Shown here: piece by piece, positions 1 through 10,610 of the stretch
Layout of the letters: each line of letters opens with the position of its first letter
Position numbering within the stretch: position 1 is the first letter of the stretch
Assembly: GCF_004193775.1 (NCBI RefSeq)
Contig: NC_041007.1
Location: 23,649,696 to 23,713,695, forward strand
Length of the DNA: 64,000 nt
Source: Glycine soja
Lineage: Eukaryota > Streptophyta > Magnoliopsida > Fabales > Fabaceae
Reading direction: 5' to 3'
The notes under the pieces: model-generated
Seen by the model: only the letters and a program-made list of their open reading frames with translations
What the model was told of the DNA's origin: nothing
The model's database searches: none
Position numbers and translations under genes: made by a program

Positions 1-61
1 TTTAATCCGAGCCGGGAATTCTCTCCCGACTCAAGTAAAAGGACCACCCGCAGCAGAAAGA

Positions 62-1160
62 GTGCCGGCCCAACGCACGACTCCAGCCGCTCCCCGGCCA
101 GTTAATAATACGGCCCCAGCACGACCTATAAATATGCACAGCACCCGCCCCCGAGAGATAACTTCTCCCCTATTCCCATGGCATACTCCGAGTTATGGCC
201 TTCATTATTGGAGAATCATTTGGTGGTGGCCATACCCGGGAAGGTCTTCCAGCCACCCTACCCCATGTGGTACGACCCGGGTGCCAAGTGTGTGTACCAT
301 AGTGGAGCTCCCGGACACAATATTGACTCTTGCATCCCATTCAAGTATAAAGTGCAGCACCTGATTAGTGCCGGCTGGCTAGCGTTTCAGGAGGAAGGCC
401 CAAATGTTAAAACCAACCCGCTAGCTAGTCATGGAGGGGCTAGCATGAATGCCGTCGAAAAGGACGGGCCATCGCGGGCAAAGAGGTTAGGAGAGGTGGT
501 TACTTCTAGACGCTTCATCTATCAATCACTGCAAGCGGCGTGCATGGTCTCCCGAGGTGGAGACGAAAGGGATGAATGTTTGTTTCACCTCGGGGAGTCA
601 CACGACATGGAAACCTGTCCCGTGGTGGAAGAATTGCTTCAGCGGCTCATGGATTACGGGCAGCTTGAAGTGTCCATAGAAGGGAGGGAAGAACCACAAA
701 TTTGCATGCAGTCGGAAAAGAAGAATGTTCCTCTAACCCCCAAGGCCCTAGTGATATGTTTTACTAGGAAAGGGACCGGCTCCACACCCATATACCCCCG
801 AACGGCACCCAAGCCAACACCATTTGCATATCAAAGTAATAAGGCCGTTTCGTGGAAGTATACCCCTCCCGCGTCCAGCGAAAGAGTTGCAACCGAAGTT
901 GACTCCCTATCAGCTAAGGTAACCAACATCACCGGCCTCAGTGGCGTAACCCGCAGTGGTCGAGTGTTCGCTTCCCCTCACCCGGCGGAATTGCCCTCTA
1001 AAGGGAAAGCGCCCATGGTCTAAGAGCCCACAGATATAGCCACCCCCTCGAAAGAAGTAGATCCTCCAGTGGTAAGAGGGGCCGAAAAGAAAGAGGGACT
1101 TCAAGGAAAAATAGTGACTTTGGAAGAGGCCCATGAGTTCCTCCGCCTCATCCAAACAAA
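62..1160 (+). pseudogene. Element A gag C-terminal part (zinc-knuckle region and linker to protease), broken
   Basis: Gag packages the element RNA into cytoplasmic particles. The open frame 178-1023 matches the C-terminal half of the gag at 39411-40964, including a nucleic-acid-binding knuckle of the form C-x2-H-x5-H-x4-C (residues C38, H41, H47, C52 of this frame), a variant of the usual CCHC. Upstream homology (62-180) is in a different frame, so there is a frameshift near 180. The frame stops at 1021-1023, homology continues through the stop, and an extra base near 1157 moves it into the protease frame. The gag N-terminus lies outside the window. Confidence 0.78.
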
Positions 1161-2284
1161 GCGAGTTTAAGGTAGTCGAGCAACTGAATAAAACTCCAGC
1201 AAGGATCTCTTTGCTTGAACTACTCATAAACTCCGAGCCTCATCGTGCACTATTGATGAAGGTCCTTAACGATGCCCATGTAGCACATGATATCTCAGTG
1301 GAGGGTTTCGAAGGCATCGTTAATCATATAACCACCAACAATTATATCGCGTTTGCGGAAGAAGAGATTCCCGTTGAGGGGAGAGGACACAACAAGGCTC
1401 TACATGTGTCGGTGAGATGTATGGACCACGTTGTCGCAAAGGTACTTATCGACAATGGATTGAGCTTAAATGTAATGCCGAAGACCACTTTGGAAAAGCT
1501 TCCTTTTAGTGTGTCACGTTTAAAACCAAGCTCGATGGTGGTGCGAGCCTTTGATGGTACTCGGCGGGAAGTGATGGGGGAAATCGACACTCCCATTCAG
1601 ATAGGCCCCCACACTTGCAACGTGGTGTTTCAAGTAATGGATATAAATCCCACTTATAGCTGCCTCTTGGGAAGACCGTGGATTCATGCCCTGGGAGTGG
1701 TCCCTTCAACGCATCACCAGAAATTGAAGTTCGCAGTGGGTGGACTTTTAGTGATAGTGTCGAGTGAAGAGGACATGTTAGTGAGCTGCCCCTCCTTCGC
1801 ACCATACGTAGAAGCGGCGGAAGAATCATTGGAAACGGCTTTCCAATCCTTTGAGGTGGTGAGCTGCGCCTCTGTGGAACCAAGTCCGTCGCTACCTTCT
1901 CTCTCCAAAGCGGCCATAATGGTGGCGTGTGTTATGCTCAGGAACGGATTTGAGCCCGGAATGGGTCTAGGCAAGGACTGCCTCGGGAATGCCGACGTGG
2001 TCGATATCAAGGGAAATCCATACAAGTATGGATTAGGGTATGAACCCGGGATGCCGGGGAGGAGGAACGTGCCGTCAAGATTTCGGGCAGATAGGGTATG
2101 GCCCGGCCGTATTAGCCAGTGTTTCACCAGCGCTGGAATGGTGTCCGAGGAGGAGGTGGCAGCAATAGAAGAGGAGTTCCCTCAAGACCCACCAAGTTTT
2201 GTGCAACCATGCCACCCCGATTCCCAAGTAGGGAACTGGCGCGCGATAAGCCAGTCAGAAGTCTATACCGCTGATTCAATGTAA
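1133..2284 (+). CDS. Element A aspartic protease with G-patch-like C-terminus (catalytic motif altered)
   Basis: 383 codons. The retropepsin-like domain lies around residues 85-200. The motif at residues 104-112 reads VLIDNGLSL, where the copy at 41172-42587 has the normal DSG triad; here serine is replaced by asparagine (codon at 1454), so the protease is probably dead. Residues about 275-315 (NGFEPGMGLGK followed by YGLGYEPG) resemble a G-patch, a glycine-rich RNA-binding module found in some retroelement protease tails. The reading frame enters from gag, so the first ATG is not a real start. The terminal TAA overlaps a candidate 5' splice site at 2281. Protease identity is firm; the G-patch call is by pattern only. 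Confidence 0.82.
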   Translation: MSSSASSKQSEFKVVEQLNKTPARISLLELLINSEPHRALLMKVLNDAHVAHDISVEGFEGIVNHITTNNYIAFAEEEIPVEGRGHNKALHVSVRCMDHVVAKVLIDNGLSLNVMPKTTLEKLPFSVSRLKPSSMVVRAFDGTRREVMGEIDTPIQIGPHTCNVVFQVMDINPTYSCLLGRPWIHALGVVPSTHHQKLKFAVGGLLVIVSSEEDMLVSCPSFAPYVEAAEESLETAFQSFEVVSCASVEPSPSLPSLSKAAIMVACVMLRNGFEPGMGLGKDCLGNADVVDIKGNPYKYGLGYEPGMPGRRNVPSRFRADRVWPGRISQCFTSAGMVSEEEVAAIEEEFPQDPPSFVQPCHPDSQVGNWRAISQSEVYTADSM

Positions 2285-2433
2285 TTAGAGCCTATAGATT
2301 TCCTTTCTCTTTTGTTTTGTGAAACCTACCTTATTAAATAAACAAAGAGATCTTGTTTCATCTGTTCTTGCGGTCCCACCTTTTCTCATATCATTTTGCA
2401 TGTTTTTTGTTTCTTTTGTCTTGTTTGGTATAG
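2281..2433 (+). other. Candidate intron between protease and RT frames (element A)
   Basis: The 153 nt gap begins AAT|GTAATT, overlapping the protease stop, and ends with a T-rich tract and TTTGGTATAG|AT. Removing 2281-2433 eliminates the stop codon and leaves protease and RT in one continuous frame. An intron at this position has been reported for Ogre elements. The donor, acceptor and frame are read directly; splicing itself is inferred. Confidence 0.6.
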
Positions 2434-3650
2434 ATATGAGGGTCGATTCTTTGAGGATCCTAACAACGAGGGTTTGACAATCGATTTCGATCGAGATATA
2501 AGCCAAACGATAAACGAGGAAGAGGAAGAGGACGTCCTGTCACCAGAGTTGGAGAGGTTGGTCGCTCAGGAAGAACGTGAAATGCAGCCTCACCAAGAAG
2601 AAACCGAATTGGTAAACTTGGGGACCACGGAGGAAAAGAAAGAAGTAAAGGTAGGAACCGGTATGACCGCGCCTATCCGTCAAGGCTTGATAACCCTTCT
2701 TCAAGAGTATCAAGATGTCTTTGTGTGGTCATATCAAGACATGCCCGGTCTGGATTCCGACATTGTGCAGCATAAGTTGCCTTTGAATCCTGGGTCTTCC
2801 CCGGTTAAGCAAAAGTTACGAAGAATGAAACCCGAGATGTCCTTAAAAATTAAAGAAGAAGTAAGGAAGCAGTTTGATGCAGGTTTCTTAGCTGTGGCGC
2901 GGTACCCGGAGTGGGTGGCCAACATTGTCCCAGTCCCGAAAAAGGACGGCAAGGTTCGAATGTGTGTAGACTACCGGGACTTGAACCGAGCCAGTCCTAA
3001 AGACAATTTTCCCCTGCCACACATTGATATATTGGTAGATAATACAACCAAATTCGCCCTTTTCTCATTTATGGATGGTTTCTCGGGGTATAATCAAATA
3101 AAGATGGCACCCGAAAATGTAGAGAAGACCACTTTCATCACCCTATGGGGGACATTCTGTTATAAAGTGATGGCCTTCGGGATGAAAAATGCTGGGGCAA
3201 CCTATCAGCGTGCCATGGTGGCATTGTTCCATGATATGATGCATAAGGAAATAGAGGTCTACGTAGATGACATGATTGCCAAGTCTCGGACTGAGGACGA
3301 ACACCTTGTCAATCTGCGTAAGCTGTTTGGAAGGTTGCGGAAATACCAATTAAAACTAAACCCAACCAAATGCACCTTTGGGGTGAAGTCAGGGAAGCTG
3401 CTAGGATTTATCGTAAGTCAGAAAGGGATAGAGATAGATCCCGAGAAAGTAAAGGCCATCCTTGAAATGCCAGAACCATGCACGGAGAAGCAGGTTCGGG
3501 GGTTTTTAGGCATGTTGAATTATATCGCGAGATTTATCTCGCAGCTCACCCCTACTTGTGAGCCCATTTTTAACCTGTTACGTAAGAACCAGGCGGTCCT
3601 ATGGAACAGTGACTGCCAAGAGGCCTTCGAGAAGATCAAACAGTCTCGCG
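2434..3650 (+). CDS. Element A reverse transcriptase (Ty3/gypsy), 3' end frameshifted
   Basis: RT copies element RNA into DNA. After an acidic linker, the frame shows the usual Ty3/gypsy blocks: VRMCVDYRDLNRASPKDNF, then FSFMDGFSGYNQIKM carrying the first catalytic aspartate, FGMKNAGATYQRAM, and YVDD at about 3259-3270 carrying the catalytic pair. The connection domain with GFLGMLNYIARFI follows. Relative to the C copy, two bases are missing near 3643, just where RNase H begins, so the frame runs out into a spurious tail ending at 3748. The frame is open from 2396, but the true N-terminus probably comes through the protease-RT intron. Domain identity is very secure; the product would be truncated. 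Confidence 0.88.
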
Positions 3651-4215
3651 AATCCCCCGGTGCTCATGCCACCTGTAACAGGAAGACCTCTTTTCCTGTA
3701 CATGACCGTGTTGGACGAGTCTATGGGGTGCGTGTTGGGTCAACATGATGATTCTGGGAAAAAGGAGCAAGCCATCTACTATCTGAGCAAGAAGTTTACC
3801 GCATGTGAGATGAATTACTCAATGCTGGAAAGGATGTGTTGTGCTCTGGTATGGGCATCACATCGGCTTAGGCAGTATATGCTCAGCCATAGCACGTGGC
3901 TTATTTCCAAAATGGATCCTGTGAAATACATCTTTGAAAAAACCGGCCTTCACGGAACGAATCGCTAGGTGGCAGGTACTATTATCTGAATTCGATATCG
4001 TTTACGTCACCCAAAAAGCGGTAAAGGGAAGTGCCTCAGCAGATTATTTGGCCCAGCAACCCCTCCAGGATTATCGGCCGATGCACCCCGAGTTCCTAGA
4101 TGAAGATATCATGGCCCTGTTTAAAGAGAAGCGGATGCACGAGGACATAGACAAATGGATTGTTTGCTTCGATGGGGTGTCAAATGCTTAGGGCCACGGA
4201 GTAGGGGCAGTCCTT
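3651..4215 (+). pseudogene. Element A RT-linked RNase H and start of second RNase H, broken
   Basis: The RT-linked RNase H of Ty3/gypsy elements is recognisable (PLFLYMTVLDESMGCVLGQ, then YYLSKKFTACEMNY) in the frame 3558-3968. One extra A in a run at about 3943 shifts it into the frame 3934-4191. A stop at 4189-4191 follows, where other copies have a leucine codon (TTG to TAG). The stop lies just after the first aspartate (FDG) of the second RNase H. Three disruptions within 600 bp make a full-length product impossible. Confidence 0.8.
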
Positions 4216-5883
4216 GTGTCCTCGGATGATCAGTGTATTCCTTTCACGACTAGGCTAGATTTTGATTGTACCAACAATATGGCTGAGTACGAAGCATACG
4301 CCCTCGGGGTTCAGGCGGCCATTGATTTTGATGTAAAACTACTCAAGGTGTATGGAGACTCAGCTTTGGTGATACGCCAGTTAAAAGGAGAATGGGAAAC
4401 TAGGGATCCGAAGTTGATACCCTATCAAACTCACATCTTGAGGTTAGCCGAGTACTTTGACGACATTTCCTTCCACCACATACCTCGGGAAGAGAATCAA
4501 ATGGCTGATGCATTAGCCACCCTGGCATCCATGTTTCAACTTGCCCCACACGGGGATCTGCCGTACATCGAATTCAAATCTCAAGGCAGGCCGACATATT
4601 GTTATGCAATAGAGGAAGAGCAGGATGGGAAACCGTGGTATTTCGACATCAAGCAGTATGTCGAGAACAAGGAATACCCACCAGGGATTTCTGACAATGA
4701 CAAAAGGACGTTGAGGAGATTGGCTACTGGTTTCTTTGTAAGTGGTACCATCCTGTACAAACGAAACCACGACATGACCCTCCTACGATGCATAGATGCC
4801 AAAGAGGCGAACTTCATGATTGAGGAGATCCACGAGGGTTCCTTTGGGACACATGCCAATGGGCATGCTAAGGCCAGAAAAATCCTTAGGGCCGGTTATT
4901 ATTGGCTCACCATGGAAAGCGATTGCTGCACTCATGTAAGGAAATGCCATAAATGTCAGGCATACGTGGACAATGTCAATGTTCCGCCACATCCTCTGAA
5001 TGTTATGTCCTCCCCTTGGCCGTTTTCCATGTGGGGAATAGACGTCATTGGGGCCATCGAACCCAAAGCGTCGAATGGTCACCGCTTCATTCTTGTGGCG
5101 ATAGATTACTTCACCAAATGGGTCGAAGCAGCTTCTTATACTAATGTCACAAGGAATGTGGTAGTTAGATTCATAAAGAAGAAGTTGATTTGTCGATACG
5201 GACTCCCCAGGAAGATCATTACTGAAAATGGCACCAACCTGAACAATAAGATGATGCAGGAGATGTGCGAAGACTTCAAGATCCAGCATCATAACTCTAC
5301 CCCTTATCGGCCAAAGATGAATGAAGCTGTAGAGGCTGCGAATAAGAATATTAAGAAGATTGTTCAAAAGATGACAGTGTCATACAAAGATTGGCATGAG
5401 ATGTTGCCTTTCGCCCTGCATGGATATAGAACCTTGGTACGAACTTCTACTGGGGCAACACCGTATTCCTTAGTTTATGGGATGGAAGCAGTACTCCCGT
5501 TTGAGGTGGAAGTTCCTTCTCAGAGGATAATAGCAGAATCCGGCTTAGAAGAGTCGGAATGGGCTCAAGCACGCTACGACCAACTCAACCTCATTGAAGG
5601 TAAGCGTTTGACAGCCATGAGCCATGGGCGTCTGTATCAACGAAGAGTAAAGAATGCATTCGACAAGAAGGTACGTCCACGCAAGTTCAACGAGGGGGAC
5701 CTCATGCTGAAAAAGATGTCCCACGCTGTTAAGGATAGTCGAGGCAAGTGGGCCCCGAATTATGACGGACCTTTCATGGTGAAAAGAGCTTTTTCTGGGG
5801 GTGCTCTGATACTCACCGATATGGATGACGAGGAGCTGCCCTCGCCCGTGAACTCCGATGTAGTTAAACGATATTACGCTTAA
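4216..5883 (+). CDS. Element A second RNase H (partial) plus integrase
   Basis: 555 codons. Residues 1-105 hold the rest of an additional RNase H with E24 (TNNMAEYEA), D48 (VYGDSALV) and D98 (ENQMADAL); an extra RNase H after the RT-linked one is a Tat-lineage trait. Integrase follows: zinc-binding H206, H213 or H217, C244 and C247, then the catalytic core with D276 (MWGIDVIG) and E373 (AVEAANKN). The second aspartate of the DDE triad is replaced by E337 (IITENGTN, codon 5224), so strand transfer is probably lost. A C-terminal module around residues 510-525 (KWAPNYDGPF) precedes the stop. The first ATG is internal to the polyprotein. Confidence 0.86.
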   Translation: MSSDDQCIPFTTRLDFDCTNNMAEYEAYALGVQAAIDFDVKLLKVYGDSALVIRQLKGEWETRDPKLIPYQTHILRLAEYFDDISFHHIPREENQMADALATLASMFQLAPHGDLPYIEFKSQGRPTYCYAIEEEQDGKPWYFDIKQYVENKEYPPGISDNDKRTLRRLATGFFVSGTILYKRNHDMTLLRCIDAKEANFMIEEIHEGSFGTHANGHAKARKILRAGYYWLTMESDCCTHVRKCHKCQAYVDNVNVPPHPLNVMSSPWPFSMWGIDVIGAIEPKASNGHRFILVAIDYFTKWVEAASYTNVTRNVVVRFIKKKLICRYGLPRKIITENGTNLNNKMMQEMCEDFKIQHHNSTPYRPKMNEAVEAANKNIKKIVQKMTVSYKDWHEMLPFALHGYRTLVRTSTGATPYSLVYGMEAVLPFEVEVPSQRIIAESGLEESEWAQARYDQLNLIEGKRLTAMSHGRLYQRRVKNAFDKKVRPRKFNEGDLMLKKMSHAVKDSRGKWAPNYDGPFMVKRAFSGGALILTDMDDEELPSPVNSDVVKRYYA

Positions 5884-6564
5884 AGTCTGGGGCAATCGAG
5901 AGGACCGTTGCATGTTTTTTATTTTTTAGTTGTTCTCGTTCTTTTTGGTTTCCTCTAGGGATTCCCATTCACTGTATTTGTCTCGTTTCTTTAAAGATGG
6001 GCGAGGTTTCAGTCCTCCCTTTGTTTTCAAACCTTGTGTTTTAGATTTGTTATAACTTGAGCCCTCTTCGCTCGGTGTATGGGGTGCCCCAAACGCTTAT
6101 TTAAAATTGAATCTAACTAGCCCTCACTAAAAGAAAGTCATCGCATTAGGAACATTCATACATGCACATACACATGCATATTTTGTGGTAACAGGGGCAA
6201 GGCCATCATAGGTCACGGTTAGAAGTCAAGACAAGTTGACTGCGGAAATCAACCAAGGTAAGACAATGACCGGACACAATTGGCCACGGATTTTGTTTCC
6301 TACTTGCAGGTACATAGGGACGGATGCAAGTGGGGATAGGGTCACGACCGACCGATCGTTGCCCCTTCCCGGCGCTAAACAAGCAGAGAACATCGCTGCA
6401 AGGCAACCCAGTATCCTTTCCATTCACAGTTTTCTTTTACTATTTTTTGTTTTAAATAAGTAATCGACACCTAATTCTAATTTAAGTAGGTTCAAGTAGG
6501 CAAACGCTAACCCGTAAGGGAGGAGGAGACATGGTCAATGTTCCCCTCAAAAAAAAAATCGCAG
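5884..6564 (+). other. Post-integrase non-coding block with conserved splice-like sites (element A)
   Basis: No gene is visible. The block is conserved in copies B (from about 32310), C (from 46204) and E (from 56490). It contains an acceptor-like GGTAACAG|GGGC at 6194/6195, a donor-like CCAAG|GTAAGA at 6257/6258, framing a 63 nt segment, and another acceptor-like TTTCCTACTTGCAG|GTAC at 6309/6310. These sites recur at corresponding places in the other copies, more strongly than the DNA between them, suggesting small non-coding exons. Confidence 0.4.
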
Positions 6565-6640
6565 GTTAGCTCGCCTAGGCGAGCTGAGCTCACCTGGGCG
6601 AGCAACCCCTGCACCCAAATTATAAAAACGAGGGAGGGGA
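6565..6640 (+). promoter_or_regulatory. Internal promoter-like module before T32 (element A)
   Basis: A GC-rich inverted repeat (GCTCGCCTAGGCGAGC, with a second imperfect copy next to it) is followed by TATAAAAA at 6621-6628. The LTRs of this family have the same arrangement: GCTCGCCTGGGCGAGC and, downstream, TATAAATA. A donor CAA|GTAAGTA follows at 6774, as GTAAGT follows the LTR TATA box. By analogy this may be a second promoter for the T32 transcript. Activity is inferred. Confidence 0.42.
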
Positions 6641-6773
6641 ATGTTTTGGCATCCAAAAACTCCCCCCCCCCTCATTCAAAAGAAAGAACACGAAGGCTTG
6701 CGGTTCTTGCTCCCTCAAGCCACTTTCGGTTGCCTTTTGCTTTCATTTTTGGTGTTATTATTCACTCCAACAA

Positions 6774-7789
6774 GTAAGTATTCAATTCTTGATGTTTTTA
6801 GCTTCCCATTGGTATATTTTCTTCATCTTTTGGTGCTCCAAATTGTGAGAATGTGCTTATATTTGTGGGGCAGTTTTGGTTTGTTTTTGTGCTTGTTTTC
6901 TTGAGTTGAGGATTTGAATAAGAAGGCCTTAGGCCTATGTTGTATTCTGAAGCAATGGGGCATACCACATTGTCCCCATCCTCTTGCAATTTATGTTCAA
7001 ACATGCGCTCACCAAGTGCTCGGTGAAATGCCCCAATGATGTATGAATATGATTTCGTAAAATTGGGAGAGTGGGACTGTTTCTTATATGTAGGTACAGC
7101 ATAGGAGATTCAAAATAGGTGCCCAAATGCAATTCCAAGCTTAGGAACCCAAACTTGAAGCTTCAATGCAAGGAAACATGCTTATGGCTAGGAATCCAAA
7201 ATTTGGTTTTAGAATTAGAAAAACATGAAAATTAGGATTTGCTTGTGAGAGTTTTTGCTCGAATTTGGGCTGCCCCATGTTTGATACTTTACATAGAGGT
7301 AGTGTGGAAAACACCTTGCAATAGTGTGTATACATAGGTAAATATAAGGAGCATGAAATTCCTAGCAAAGTGTGAATGATTGTCTTCCTAAATGAATGTA
7401 TGATAGTGTGGAATACCTTTTTGAATGCAAATATGTGCAGGATGTAATTAGCTTTCCAATATGCATATAAATAAATATGAGTGAAACAGTAAAAATTTGT
7501 ATGGTGTACTTCAAATGTATGTAAGTAGTTTGTGATAGCAAATGTTTAGGATATAAATTAGGTGTAAAGTTTGACGCAACACTTTGAGCATGAAAGTGTG
7601 TTTTCTTTTTTCATAGTGTATATAGGTGTATGGCAATTAGAATATGTTTGATGCTCTTGTATGTTGACATGAGTAATAGGATATTTTCTACACATGCGCG
7701 TGTGGATAAATGGGTTGCATGAGTTTGGTCTAAATCAGGGGGGTTAGCACAACATTTTTGCGTTAAGATAAGCATTATCTTGTATTTTA
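6774..7789 (+). other. AT-rich intron-like leader of T32 (element A), 3' part deleted
   Basis: Starts with the strong donor CAA|GTAAGTA, conserved in copies B, C and E. In B and E a matching acceptor CTCGCAG|GAA sits three bases before the T32 ATG. Here the acceptor and about the first 100 T32 codons are missing, with the deletion ending near 7785. The interior is AT-rich with no credible ORF. Confidence 0.45.
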
Positions 7790-8774
7790 TGCCAATGCTT
7801 GCCCTACAGAGGAGGGCGTGCGAGATATGAGGTCCTGGGTGAGGGGTCAGTGGATCCCGTTTGATGCAGATGCTATCAACCAGCTCCTGGGATATCCTTT
7901 AGTGCTGGAAGAGGGTCAGGAGTGCAACTATGGCCAGAGGAGGAACCAGTCCGATGGGTTCAATGAGGAGGCCATCGCCCAGTTGCTATGTATACCGGGG
8001 CAGGATTTTGCCCGGACTGCTACCGGGAGACGGGTGCGGATCATGCGCACCAACATGACCACCCTGACTCAGATCTGGATGACTTTGCTGCTCAGCAACA
8101 TCCAGCCCAGCGACCATAATTCCGACCTCCCCCTGCCGAAGTGTCAGCTGGTGTACACCATCCTGACGCGGATGAGCATTCACGTGGCTTAGCTAATCGC
8201 TGATGCCATCTATATATTTGCAGGTATGGCGCCTACCAGGCACCCTCTGGACCCGGATAAGTTCAACAGGGCCCTGGGATTTCCCGCCTTGATCACAGGA
8301 CTCTGCCAGTCGTTCGGAGTCCCTGTCACACCTAACAAGGTGATTCGGCCGCCCATCACCTGAGCTTTTATTGAGAAGTATTGCACGCAGAGACAGGCCC
8401 AGGGGGATGCTCTGCAGGCTGTAGACGCGCCGCCACCTCATCAGGCCGGTCCAGCCGGATCGTTTGATACGGAGCAGTATTTGCGGCATTTGGTTCGCCA
8501 GCAGGCGGCCAACCACCGAGCACATGTACAGACCCATGATTGTCTTTATCAGATGAGCCTCAGCCTGCAGAGCCAGGGCTTTACTTCTTTTCCGTGCCCT
8601 ACTCCGGACCAGTTCAGGGCAGAGGTCGCATGGCCTGGAGATTGGCCTGAGGCCCGGGCAGGAGAGGCACCTGTAGAGGCACCAGCAGAGGCTCCCGACG
8701 AGGCAGATGAGGCCCGCGAGGACGAGGAGATGGCCGATTTACTTGATTTCTTAGGAGGAAGCGGGGCCACATGA
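7790..8774 (+). pseudogene. Element A T32 ORF (putative plant transposon protein family), 5' deleted, two stops
   Basis: The frame matches the ORFs at 34449-35699 and 58594-59841. It lacks the N-terminal part (basic KKLSAKRS start and following residues) and begins within the conserved block before EEGVRDMRSWVRGQW. Conserved blocks include FDADAINQLLG, GQECNYGQRRNQ, CIPGQDF, IMRTNMTTLTQ and HPLDPDKFNRALGFP. It ends in an acidic, alanine-rich tail (EMADLLDFLGGSGAT). Internal stops are TAG at 8190-8192 (CAG in other copies) and TGA at 8361-8363. Similar proteins are annotated in plants as Transposase_32; no catalytic residues are evident and the molecular function is unknown. Its constant place between integrase and the 3' tandem array makes it an accessory gene of the retroelement, not a DNA transposase. 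Confidence 0.72.
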
Positions 8775-10610
8775 TTGGGAGATCCCTTGGTCCATATTTC
8801 TTTTTGTTTCCATTTTTCTTGGTATATATCACCTTATTTTTGTTTGACTAAGGGACTAACGTTTGTTTCGTTTTGATTGACTTTTGTTTTGTGCATACAT
8901 GTCGTTTGAATTGTTATGTTAGTATTTTTTTCGTTGTTGTCAATAGTGTCTGTTGAAATTCCAGAATCGCGTAGAATTTTTCATTTAGGAACGTTATCCT
9001 AAAAGTAAAATGGACCAAAAATCCTAATAAAAAGAAAGAAGCGTTGTGAATAAAAGTCATGTTCATAAAGGAAAGAAAAAGGTTTTTATTTATACATATG
9101 TGTAAAAAGAAGGTGTGTATAAAAGGTTTTTTTTTGTGTATAAAAAATACGTGTAGAGAAATTCTTGTGTGTGTGAACAACGAGTGTATTTAAAGAAACT
9201 TTTGTATAAAACATAGGTGTGTGTTGGAGAAAAACGAAAAAGATCTTTGAATGTAAATAGGGTTTGACCGTGTGACGTAAAGAGAGAGAGTTCCAATGCG
9301 TGTACAGAAAAAGTTTGTCATGTATGAAAATATAGATGTACAAAGAAAGGTTTTCCTCATAAAGGACCAAAGGTGTATAATTTTGTGAATATATAAAAAT
9401 GAAACAAAAAGGAAAAAGAAAGAAAGACCGCAAAGGTCGACATGTTATAGTTAAGAAGTATAAATCATTCGTAAAGAGCAAACGTATCTTCTGGAAACAA
9501 GGGACTGATGCTAAGAGTTTATTTTCCGGAATGAACCAAGATAAGGATGGATGAATTCATTGAACTGATGAAAGAACATAACTTGGAAACGTTGGGTCTG
9601 TCTGTGTAAATTCCCAACCGTAGTATCACAATGCCATAAACAGGATGCTTGAGTGCCCACCTGGCTGTAGCCATGACTAATTTTGCACGTTGTTTTCAAA
9701 TCATCATTGTCACGCGTGCCTTATGGAACAATATGGAAGCTCGGCCCGAAATCGACACCTTGACACCCAAATTTGTTTCGCCCCAGATATCAAGATTGGG
9801 TTCCCACGATAAAAGACCCCATTGAAACACAACCTTAGACTTTTTGAACCTTGGCCTATAAAAAAGAATCCTCATTCCTTCCCCGAAGCAAAGGACAACG
9901 GAATCTTCTCAAGGGAGAGCGAATAGAATGCTAAAACCCGATTTCCCAAACAAAGGGATGGGAAAGGAGAAGTGAAAAGAAAGAAAAGGATGAAATGGAA
10001 AGAAAGAAAAAGAAAAAAGATGAAAATAAAGAAAAGAACAAAAAAGAAGAGGAAAGATTCCCGGTCGAAGGTCGAAGGGAAGTGAAAAGGGAAAAGAAGC
10101 AATTCTCGATTAATGAAAGAAAGAGGACAGAAATTCTTCAAGCCAGATTGCCACTCGAAATCATTCTCGACTGGCAATATCCCACCCCACATGAACAAAG
10201 AGGAAAAGACCGAAACACCCAGCTTCCTCTCCAAAAACACCACCCTCGAGAAAATCCTATTGGTCCGTGATCGTACGTTTGATCTTTGATTCGATAGGAA
10301 GTCGTGTGAAAAATAGAGTCATGGTGCAGTTATGGTTTGGGAATAGGATAAAACACTTGCCTTGTGAGTTTTATACACTATGAGTGATTTATTTTCAGCT
10401 TAGCTCGATGTTTCCCCTGCATGTTCATTTAAAAGCTAAAAGTTGACATCCTACCCTTCATTCTCGATTACAAGGAAGATTACCCTTAGCACAAGTATAT
10501 TGTTTCTCTAAGATATGGTGCTCTCGCGAATGATTTATTTTCTTTGCAAAAAGCATGTTTGCTTTTGTAGGTGGAAAGACCCGGTGGATCGTTCGGTCCT
10601 GCCGACCAAC
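8775..10610 (+). other. Non-coding 3' region of element A with long purine-rich tract
   Basis: No gene seen. The region corresponds to 35700-37590 in B and 59843-61735 in E. It is AT-rich up to about 9500. Between about 9960 and 10120 the + strand is almost entirely A and G (runs such as GAAAAGAAAGAAAAGGA), followed by the conserved AGAGGAAAAGACCGAAACACC. The T-rich reading frames on the opposite strand are composition artefacts. Confidence 0.6.

Noticed and set aside
7790..8774. T32 as a DNA transposase gene of a nested DNA transposon
   Set aside because: The same ORF sits at the same place in three gypsy copies, with no terminal inverted repeats around it; it is part of the retroelement despite the family name.
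9086..9481. Phe/Tyr-rich reading frames on the - strand in the 3' regions (also 36164-36382 and 60071-60421)
   Set aside because: Composition artefacts of A/G-rich sequence on the + strand; not conserved as proteins between copies.
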